Of a DNA stretch of 64,000 bases, positions 15,204 through 22,220 are shown one piece after another. How positions within the stretch are numbered: the first letter of the stretch is position 1; every line of letters starts with the position of its first letter. The stretch covers positions 1,612,001 through 1,676,000 of the forward strand of contig NC_019966.1 in the NCBI RefSeq assembly GCF_000328565.1, read 5' to 3'. Source of the stretch: Mycobacterium sp. JS623 (GTDB lineage: Bacteria > Actinomycetota > Actinomycetes > Mycobacteriales > Mycobacteriaceae). The notes beneath the pieces were generated by a model. It was not told the origin of the DNA, ran no database searches, and saw only the letters and a program-made list of their open reading frames with translations. The translations under genes were made by a program, and so were the position numbers.

Positions 15204-16439
15204 TCAGCTAGCCGGCGGCGGGAGGTGCCGTTGAAGCTCCAGGGCTAGCTCGACAGCGAGCCGTCGCTCGGCGGGAGGAAAACCGAGCAGTTCAGTCGCG
15301 CGTGCGATCCGCTTGAGGATGGTGTTGCGATGGGTATACAGCCGGGCCGCGGCGCGCGGCGCGTTGTCGGCCTCCTCGAGGTAGACCCGCAGCGTTTCAC
15401 GCAGTCGCGCCGCGGCGGAGCTGTCTTCGGTAAGCGGACCGAGAGTCGAGACGACGAACTCGCTCGCCGCGCGCGAATCGTGTGCGGCGAGTGCTGTGAC
15501 CTCAAGTTCCCGATAGGAGCTGAAACGCCCGCTGGCCGGGTTGCCCAGCAGAAGCCGGTGCACGGTCAGCGCGGCCTCGTGGGGGGCGCGGAACCCTTCG
15601 ATGCCTCGGCGGGTCGGACCGACGACGGCGCGAACTTCGTCGACTGATTGCCCAACGGCTGCGCGAAGGTCCTCGATGGCCGGTTCGTCGGGGGTGCCGA
15701 TCCACGCCCACAGCGTCGTGGTTCCGGCCGGAAGAGTCAGCGGCCGTTGGGATCCCGCGGCCTGGGCGAGCAGCACTGCCGTCGACTCGAGCGCGCCGTG
15801 GGGTGCGACGGACGACTCCGCCCACACCACGACCGCAGTATGTCGGCGGTCCAGCTCGTAGCCGAGGCGGCGGCTCGCGGCGGTCGGGTCGATGGGGGCG
15901 CCGTCGAGGATCAATCGGATGGTTTCTGTGCGACGCGCGAGCGCGCCGCCGATGACTTCTTCGCGTTCGTGCTGCGCCTCTGCCAGCATGCGACCGAGTG
16001 TCTGGTCGATAAAGCGGAACGCGAGCGACAGCGACAGCTCGGTGACACCGATCAGCTCGGGCCCTGGCTCGACGATTTCATATGCGCAGGCCAGCCAGCG
16101 CTCAAGTCCAACCTGCTGGCCACGCCGATAACCCTCATAGATTCTGGCCAGGTCGATGCCGCGGCGCACGACGGTACGGGCGGCGTCAAGCGCTTCGGGT
16201 GGGATCGCATCCGATATCGGGGTTTCCGCGTGGCGCGCCACAGCCAGGAATCGCTGCCAATTGCCGCGGTTGGTCGCGGTCAGTTCGGCCGCGATCGCGG
16301 CGTCGGCGCCGAACTCTGGGACGACCTCGATGACCGCGGCGTCCATCGCGGCAACGGTCTCGTCGGCCTCGAGGGCTAGTCGGTCCGCGATAGCAACGAG
16401 TAGTTCGTACGTTCGCGCGGTCGGCGCAACCGCCGTCAT
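15204..16439 (-). CDS. PucR/CdaR-type transcriptional regulator
   Basis: Regulator of about 411 residues. The N-terminal half is a helical sensory region, the middle resembles the GGDEF-like domain of this family, and the C-terminus (residues about 350-405) carries the PucR HTH: AARLYTHRNTILKRIARATELL. ATG 16439 is supported by its position just after a palindrome; longer frames upstream run through a decayed acyltransferase. GTGTGCCACCGCACAC lies 8 bases before the start, and the same motif occurs upstream of the operon beginning at 17301, so the protein probably controls itself and that operon. Confidence 0.85.
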   Translation of the reverse strand: MTAVAPTARTYELLVAIADRLALEADETVAAMDAAVIEVVPEFGADAAIAAELTATNRGNWQRFLAVARHAETPISDAIPPEALDAARTVVRRGIDLARIYEGYRRGQQVGLERWLACAYEIVEPGPELIGVTELSLSLAFRFIDQTLGRMLAEAQHEREEVIGGALARRTETIRLILDGAPIDPTAASRRLGYELDRRHTAVVVWAESSVAPHGALESTAVLLAQAAGSQRPLTLPAGTTTLWAWIGTPDEPAIEDLRAAVGQSVDEVRAVVGPTRRGIEGFRAPHEAALTVHRLLLGNPASGRFSSYRELEVTALAAHDSRAASEFVVSTLGPLTEDSSAAARLRETLRVYLEEADNAPRAAARLYTHRNTILKRIARATELLGFPPAERRLAVELALELQRHLPPPAS

Positions 16440-16446
16440 TGGTTTA

Positions 16447-16462
16447 GTGTGCCACCGCACAC
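16447..16462. promoter_or_regulatory. Palindrome GTGTGC-N4-GCACAC before PucR-type gene
   Basis: GTGTGCCACCGCACAC has perfect 6-base arms. It lies directly upstream of the regulator start and recurs with different central bases at 17189-17204. Confidence 0.7.
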
Positions 16463-16473
16463 AATCGCCAGGG

Positions 16474-17021
16474 TCAACTGCCCCTAGCGCTGCAGCGTGC
16501 GGTGTACGACCAAGCGCCGACATCGCCGAGAGCGCGAAGCTCGCGCAGGCCGGCCTGCAGGGCGCCGAAGAGGAGCCACGGGTCGTCGACTTGCTCCCGG
16601 TCGACAACGATGCCGATTTCGAGGGAATCCTCGTAGCTGAATACCGTGATATTCAGGCCGATCCCGTCCTTTACCCCGGAGATCGGGAACTGCGCCCGCT
16701 GCCGTGCGCCGGCCAGGTACACCGGCGCCGAGGGACCGGGGACGTTGGAGATCATCAGGTTGACCGGCTGATGGATGCCTGGGACTCCGGTCGCCTGGGA
16801 CATCCCACGAGCGGCTAGGGAGAACAGGGCGGGCGGAATGACTCGTTGACGTCCCGCATCAGTGACGCCGGCAATGCGCGGTGGCCACGAATCAGCGCCG
16901 CATCGAGCGGTCGGCCCGATGCGGTGATGGGGTCATACACCCCGAGTGCACTCACATGGCCCTGTGTGCGGTCGTTTTCGCCAGCCAGGAACAAGGCGTC
17001 GAGTGCCGTCAGTTGTCGCAC
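16474..17021 (-). pseudogene. WS/DGAT acyltransferase, internally deleted and frameshifted
   Basis: Two ends of a wax ester synthase/diacylglycerol acyltransferase survive. The N-terminal piece (16815-17021) reads RQLTALDALFLAGENDRTQG then VSALGVYDP; the C-terminal piece (16474-16803, other frame) reads NLMISNVPGPSAPVYLAGAR and GLNITVFSYEDSLEIGIVVD. Intact enzymes are about 460 residues and carry HHxxxDG in the missing centre, so some 300 residues have been lost and the product cannot be active. Confidence 0.82.
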
Positions 17022-17188
17022 TTGTTCACCGATCTACTTAACCGACACCACGGCGTCGGTTCGGGTCTTTGCGGCTGGATGGCCATCGATAGCAACGGCG
17101 CCGGCCCGGCCAGACCTATAGGTAGATCTCGATCTGGTAGTCGCGGATTGACATGCGGCTGGCGTGGCACACCCACGCCTGCAAACTG

Positions 17189-17225
17189 GTGTGCTGCTGC
17201 ACACTGCTTCGCGTTAGAAGTGTGC
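17189..17225. promoter_or_regulatory. Operator region of the 17301-22201 operon (GTGTGC-N4-GCACAC)
   Basis: GTGTGCTGCTGCACAC (17189-17204) repeats the palindrome found before the PucR-type gene, and a further half-site AGTGTGC lies at 17219-17225. The region is about 100 bases before the first operon gene. A separate 7-base-pair hairpin (GGCGTGG/CCACGCC) sits at 17161-17179. Confidence 0.65.
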
Positions 17226-17300
17226 GCGTGGCGATTCCGTCCGATGCTTTCGCGCCATAGGTTCTGCGTTCAGAAGAAACGCCTTCGGACTAGGACCGGT

Positions 17301-18035
17301 ATGGACGAGATCAGCTTTATCAGTGGCCGCGACCGTTGCGCAGCTTGGAATTTCGACGCGAATGGCGACGCGTTCGCCGGTGCGCGCGGAGTGCCGTGCG
17401 TGGTGATGGCACCGGAATTCGCGGGCACGCGGGACACCCGCGCCTTGATGGACTATGCGCGCGGCTTCGCCGCTGCCGGATTACACGTGGTGCTGTTCGA
17501 CTACCGCGGGTTCGGCGGGTCGGGTGGGTCACCGCGCCAGCTGGTGTCGGCCGCCCGCCAACGCCGCGATTACCGCGGCGCCATTGCCGCTGCCCGGCAG
17601 CTTCCGAGCGTCGACCCAGAACGGATTGTGCTGTGGGGTATTTCGCTCTCCGGCGGACACGTCGTGCGCGACGGCGCCGAGCAGGACTACACCGACGTCG
17701 CGGGCCCGAGCTGGCGCAACGAGGTATGTGCGCGCACGGCGCTGGAGGTGGCGTTCAACCGGCCGATCACGTTCGTGGCGCGTGTGCGTTGCCCGCTGCT
17801 GGTGCAGGCCGGCACCGAAGACCGCATCGCCCCGCTCGCCACCGCCCGTCGAGCGGCCGCTAGAACCGGCGCTCACGCGGAGCTGCGCGAGTACCCCATC
17901 GACCACGTTGACGTCTACACCGAGCCCGCACACCAGCGCATTTTGGCGGATCAGCTCGATTTCCTGGACCGCCACCTGTCACCCATCGGACCGCGCCGCG
18001 ACCCGAACACCTCCGCCCAGTGGAGTCACTGGTGA
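17301..18035 (+). CDS. Alpha/beta hydrolase with missing central segment
   Basis: Serine hydrolase of 244 residues with GISLSGG nucleophile motif, Asp in GTEDRIAP and His in PIDHVD. Compared with its paralogue at 40060-40965 in this window (SSYAGG to PLLM spans 113 residues), only 41 residues separate the nucleophile motif from RCPLLV, so about 70 residues of the core strands and cap are absent while the frame is kept. It may be inactive. It begins the set read with the epoxide-hydrolase-like gene 172 bases downstream and lies behind the PucR-type palindrome. Confidence 0.68.
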   Translation: MDEISFISGRDRCAAWNFDANGDAFAGARGVPCVVMAPEFAGTRDTRALMDYARGFAAAGLHVVLFDYRGFGGSGGSPRQLVSAARQRRDYRGAIAAARQLPSVDPERIVLWGISLSGGHVVRDGAEQDYTDVAGPSWRNEVCARTALEVAFNRPITFVARVRCPLLVQAGTEDRIAPLATARRAAARTGAHAELREYPIDHVDVYTEPAHQRILADQLDFLDRHLSPIGPRRDPNTSAQWSHW

Positions 18036-18207
18036 ACGCCAAGAATCTGCGCGACCGCGTCGCGCTCGATACCGGCGCCGGCAGCGGCACACCTCATGTT
18101 CGCGCTGACCCGCGTCGCGCCGCCGGTCGCGCGCTGGTTTGCCGCGCGCACATCGGCCGTCCTGGCCAAATAGACCCCCAGCTCGAAACGCCATCAAGGA
18201 GGCACCG

Positions 18208-19203
18208 ATGAAACAACGCAATGTCCGCGTGATCGAAACCAACGGCATCACACTGAAGGTGGTCGTGGAAGGCAGTGGCCCGTTACTGCTTCTGCTGCAC
18301 GGCTTTCCGCAAAGCGGATACCTGTGGCGCCACCAGATCGACGAGTTGGTCGCCGCCGGCTATCAGGTTGCTGTGCCCGATCAACGCGGCTACGGCGGCA
18401 GCGACAAACCGGCCGAAGTTGAAGCCTACGATCTGCTGCAGCTGTCCGCTGATGCAGTCGGTATCGCCGATGCACTGGGCCACGAGACGTTCACCTTGGT
18501 CACCCACGACTGGGGCGCGATCGTCGGCTGGCACGTCGCGTTGCTGTACCCGCAACGGGTCAATGCAGTGTTCGCGCTGAGCGTGCCACCGACTATGGGG
18601 ACACCGGTCGGCGCCCTGACGCGCCAAGAGAATTTCGGCGACAACTTCGTCTACACCGTCTATTTTCAGCAGCCCGGTGTCGCGGAGGCTGAGCTGGACG
18701 CCGACGTGCGCAAGTCGATTCGCATGCTCTATTACTCGGTTAGCGGCGACGCGCCGGCGTTCGGGTTCATGCGTCCCAAGCCGGCCAGCTCAAAGATGCT
18801 CGACGGCTTGGTCGACCCTGATCCGCTGCCGAGCTGGCTCACCGACGAGGACCTCGACCAGTATTGCGAGGATTACCGCGACGGGTTCCGCGGGCCGATC
18901 AACTGGTATCGCAGCATCGACCGCGGCATCGAGCTCACCCGTCACCTCACGGGCACCAAGATCACGCAGCCGTCACACTTCATGATCGGCAGCCAGGACC
19001 CGATGAACCTGCTCCTCGCGGATCCGCTTGCCAACTTGGAACACAACGCACCAAACCTGCGAGGCAACGTCGTCCTCGAAGGTGCCGGACACTGGCTTCC
19101 CATCGAGCGACCACAGGAAGTCAACACGGCATTGCTCGACTTCCTCGCCGGTCTCGACAACGCAGCGCACACCCCGGCGATCACGGGGGCTGAACCGAAA
19201 TGA
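18208..19203 (+). CDS. Epoxide hydrolase-like alpha/beta hydrolase
   Basis: Hydrolase of 331 residues with HGFPQSGYLW oxyanion loop, an Asp nucleophile in THDWGAIVGW, Asp in GSQDPMN and His in GAGHWLPIE. The Asp nucleophile and the cap region favour soluble epoxide hydrolase or dehalogenase chemistry over ester hydrolysis. AAGGAGG stands 6 bases before ATG 18208. The stop overlaps the next start (ATGA), as at the next junction too, so it is translationally coupled to the VOC-SRPBCC and monooxygenase genes. Confidence 0.86.
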   Translation: MKQRNVRVIETNGITLKVVVEGSGPLLLLLHGFPQSGYLWRHQIDELVAAGYQVAVPDQRGYGGSDKPAEVEAYDLLQLSADAVGIADALGHETFTLVTHDWGAIVGWHVALLYPQRVNAVFALSVPPTMGTPVGALTRQENFGDNFVYTVYFQQPGVAEAELDADVRKSIRMLYYSVSGDAPAFGFMRPKPASSKMLDGLVDPDPLPSWLTDEDLDQYCEDYRDGFRGPINWYRSIDRGIELTRHLTGTKITQPSHFMIGSQDPMNLLLADPLANLEHNAPNLRGNVVLEGAGHWLPIERPQEVNTALLDFLAGLDNAAHTPAITGAEPK

Positions 19204-20684
19204 CGCCCAGAGCCGGCAGTTTCACGCCGCCGCTGAATCAAATCGCTTTCTCGGTGATCGACCTGCGACTCACCGAACGTTGGTTCCGCGAAGGCTTCGG
19301 CCTGCTACCGGCCGGCGGCAGCCGCGCGTTGATGCGCGGCCCGGTGGCGGCTAACGTGCAGGCCCTACCCCGGGCGGCCTCGACGTGCTGGTGGTTACTG
19401 GGCCGAAATTCCTGGTTTCAGCTCGAGCTGTTCCAATTCGAACGCCCGATCGCCAACCTGAAGCCGGCGGATTTCCGGCCCTGCGACATCGGCTACACCC
19501 GCATCGGTATCTGGGTCGACGATTTCGACGCGACCTTGAAAAGGCTTGCCGGACTTGGCAGTCAGCCGCTGACTGTGCCGTCGGGCGAGCGGGGCGAGCG
19601 GCGCGCCTGCGTTCGCAATCCCGACGGCGTCTACGTCGAAATCATGGAAGACGACCCCCTGCCGCACGTCAACCAACGCGGGCGCGCCGATTGCCCGTCA
19701 GCAATCCGGTCGGTGACAGTGTCGGTTCACCAGTTATCCGATGCTGCAGCGTTTTTCGAGACAGGCGTCGGCCTCAAGCCCAGCACCGTGGCCCTTCACA
19801 CACCCGAACACGAGGCGCTGTGGGGGCTCGCGGGCGCCACGGCGGACAGCAGGCTGTTCGATGGCGGCGAGGTGCTGATCGAGGTGGTGCAGTACCTCGA
19901 TCCCGCCGGAAAGCCGCGACCCAGTGACTACCACCTGTCAGACCAGGGCATCCTCAACATCGCGTTCGGGGCGCGCCGCAAGGCGGACTTCAATGCCGTC
20001 TATCGACGGGCCGAAGCATTCGGGGCCAAGCCCAATTGCCGACCCGTTCACCTACCCGGGGCAGGCTCTGTGGTCTACGTCAACGATCCGCACGGCCTCT
20101 CGGTCGAGATCCTGCGAACCAAGCCTGGACTGGCCGACCGGATCTTCGGATTCGAGCCTCGACCCATGCACAAGCGACCCGCCCCGGATACCCGCAGAAT
20201 CGAACACCGTGTCAACATCAACGCGCCGGTCGACGTCGTGTGGGAGGCAATCACCGATCAGGACAGCATGGCCGAATGGATCGGTTTCGACCCGGTCACG
20301 GTGCGCAAGGAAGGCTGGACGCAACCGCACGGTGCCGGGTCCGAACGCCTGATGCAAGGCCCGCGCGGGGTCGGTCGGATCGTTGAGCAAGTGATTGCCA
20401 CGAGTTCGCAGCAAAGCCTGCGCTACCGAGTCATTGAAGGTTCACCGCTGACATGTCACCAAGGCGAGATCACGCTGAAGCAATCCGACGGTCACACCGA
20501 ATTGCATTGGGTCATCCGATTTCGGCCCAAGCTCGCCGGTACCGGCGCGCTTCTGCAGAAGGTATTAAAAGCCAAGTTGCTAAGCATGCTCGACGGACGG
20601 CTCAGGCCGTACATCGAAACATCCACGGCTGCTGGTGTTTTCACGACCGGAGGTTCGGAGAACGCACAACCGGGTGTTAGATGA
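19200..20684 (+). CDS. Fusion of two VOC modules with an SRPBCC domain
   Basis: A 494-residue protein. Residues about 10-155 (IAFSVIDLRLTERWFREGFG to GVYVEIMED) and 165-310 (SVTVSVHQLSDAAAFFETGV to GLSVEIL) are two vicinal-oxygen-chelate modules; residues about 335-480 (RIEHRVNINAPVDVVWEAIT, EWIGFDPV, ELHWVIRFRP) form an SRPBCC/START-like ligand pocket. Metal ligands typical of dioxygenases are not clear. The coupling on both sides to a hydrolase and a flavin monooxygenase suggests ring-cleavage, isomerase or substrate-binding work in the same pathway. I do not know a characterised protein of this architecture. Confidence 0.8.
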   Translation: MTPRAGSFTPPLNQIAFSVIDLRLTERWFREGFGLLPAGGSRALMRGPVAANVQALPRAASTCWWLLGRNSWFQLELFQFERPIANLKPADFRPCDIGYTRIGIWVDDFDATLKRLAGLGSQPLTVPSGERGERRACVRNPDGVYVEIMEDDPLPHVNQRGRADCPSAIRSVTVSVHQLSDAAAFFETGVGLKPSTVALHTPEHEALWGLAGATADSRLFDGGEVLIEVVQYLDPAGKPRPSDYHLSDQGILNIAFGARRKADFNAVYRRAEAFGAKPNCRPVHLPGAGSVVYVNDPHGLSVEILRTKPGLADRIFGFEPRPMHKRPAPDTRRIEHRVNINAPVDVVWEAITDQDSMAEWIGFDPVTVRKEGWTQPHGAGSERLMQGPRGVGRIVEQVIATSSQQSLRYRVIEGSPLTCHQGEITLKQSDGHTELHWVIRFRPKLAGTGALLQKVLKAKLLSMLDGRLRPYIETSTAAGVFTTGGSENAQPGVR

Positions 20685-22201
20685 GCGCGAATCCACCCGG
20701 CCCCCGCGATGTGGGCGTATTGATCATCGGGGCCGGCTTCTCCGGGCTTGGCGCCGCCATCACCCTCCAAAAGGACGGCTACACCGACTTTCTGGTGCTC
20801 GAGCGGGGAGACGACGTCGGCGGGACCTGGCGGGTGAACACCTACCCTGGCGCGGCCTGTGATGTGCCGTCGCACCTGTACTCCTACTCGTTCGCGCCGA
20901 ACCGTACGTGGACTCGTTCGTACTCCAAACAGCCCGAAATCGAGGCATACATCCAGCAGGTGGCTCAACGGCATCGGGTGCTGGACAGACACCGGTTCGG
21001 CTGCGAGGTTGACGAAGTGCGCTGGAATGCCCAGGAGGCACGGTGGCACGTGAGCACGTCGGCGGGGGTCTTCGCGGCGAATTTTGTGGTCTCGGCAGTG
21101 GGTCCGCTGACCGAGCCGGCACTGCCGGACATCGACGGTCTCGACGAGTTCGAGGGCGAGATCTTCCACACTGCGCGGTGGAACCACGACTTCGACCTGA
21201 CCGGCAAGCGCGTCGCCGTCATCGGCACGGGAGCATCGGCCATCCAGGTCGTCCCCGAACTGGCCAAAACTGTGCGGCAGCTGGACGTGTACCAGCGCAC
21301 CGCCCCATGGGTCCTTCCCCGTTTGGACCGGGATTACACGGCCGCGGACCGCCTAGCCTTCGCACACGTTCCCGGCTATCAGCGCTTAGTACGATGCGCG
21401 ATGTACTTGAGCAAGGAGGTCATCGGTTTCGCCTTGACCTATGCACCCAAAACGCTTGTGCCGGTACAGAAACTAGCCAAGCGCCACATCGAGCGCGCGA
21501 TCGCCGATCCCGAGCTGCGCGCCAAAGTCACCCCGCGTTGGCGGATCGGTTGTAAGCGCATGCTGATGTCGAACACCTACTACCCGGCACTGGCACGACC
21601 GCATGTCGACGTCGTCACCGACGGCATCGCCGAGGTGCGGCCCCACGCCATCGTCACCGCCGACGGCAGCGTGCGTGAGGTCGACGCGATCGTCGTTGCC
21701 ACCGGCTTTCACGTCACCGACTCACCGACCAACGAGCGCATCATCGGCCGCGGCGGCCACAGCGTGGCCGACACATGGCAACGGGCCGGCGCGCAAGCCT
21801 ACAAGGGGTCGACCGTGCACGGTTTCCCCAACCTATTTGTCATGACTGGTCCCGGAACCGGATCAGGTCACACGTCGGCCGTATTCATGATCGAGTCGCA
21901 GCTGAATTATCTGCGGGATCTCATCCGCACGACGACAACCCGCGGCATCGCGACTGTCGAGGTCCGCAAGGACGTGCAGAGCGCCTACAGCGCCGGTATC
22001 CAGCGTGGGTTGCGAAAATCGGTGTGGGAAGTGGGCGGATGCTCGAGCTGGTACCGCGACCGGTTCGGCAAGATCACCACCATGTGGCCGGGTTTCACGT
22101 TCCGGTTCCGCCAACGGACCCGCACGTTCGACCTCAACGCCTACCACGCGGTGCACGCCCGCGACTTGTCCGCCGCTGACACGTTCGCGGCTTCCGGGTG
22201 A
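20681..22201 (+). CDS. Flavin-containing Baeyer-Villiger-type monooxygenase
   Basis: FAD/NADPH monooxygenase of 506 residues. GAGFSGLG near 17-24 binds FAD and GTGASAIQ near 185 binds NADPH. The Baeyer-Villiger fingerprint FxGxxxHTxxWP is seen as FEGEIFHTARWN, with Asn in place of the final Pro/Asp. Class B enzymes turn ketones into esters or lactones, which fits the hydrolases encoded upstream. It overlaps the fusion gene by ATGA and is the last gene of the operon, convergent with the arylsulfatase. Confidence 0.88.
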   Translation: MSANPPGPRDVGVLIIGAGFSGLGAAITLQKDGYTDFLVLERGDDVGGTWRVNTYPGAACDVPSHLYSYSFAPNRTWTRSYSKQPEIEAYIQQVAQRHRVLDRHRFGCEVDEVRWNAQEARWHVSTSAGVFAANFVVSAVGPLTEPALPDIDGLDEFEGEIFHTARWNHDFDLTGKRVAVIGTGASAIQVVPELAKTVRQLDVYQRTAPWVLPRLDRDYTAADRLAFAHVPGYQRLVRCAMYLSKEVIGFALTYAPKTLVPVQKLAKRHIERAIADPELRAKVTPRWRIGCKRMLMSNTYYPALARPHVDVVTDGIAEVRPHAIVTADGSVREVDAIVVATGFHVTDSPTNERIIGRGGHSVADTWQRAGAQAYKGSTVHGFPNLFVMTGPGTGSGHTSAVFMIESQLNYLRDLIRTTTTRGIATVEVRKDVQSAYSAGIQRGLRKSVWEVGGCSSWYRDRFGKITTMWPGFTFRFRQRTRTFDLNAYHAVHARDLSAADTFAASG

Positions 22202-22220
22202 CTTCGCCCGCAATGGTCCG

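Noticed and set aside
15648..16379. 243-codon plus-strand frame opposite the PucR-type gene
   Set aside because: It mirrors the regulator in a GC-rich frame and shows no domains.
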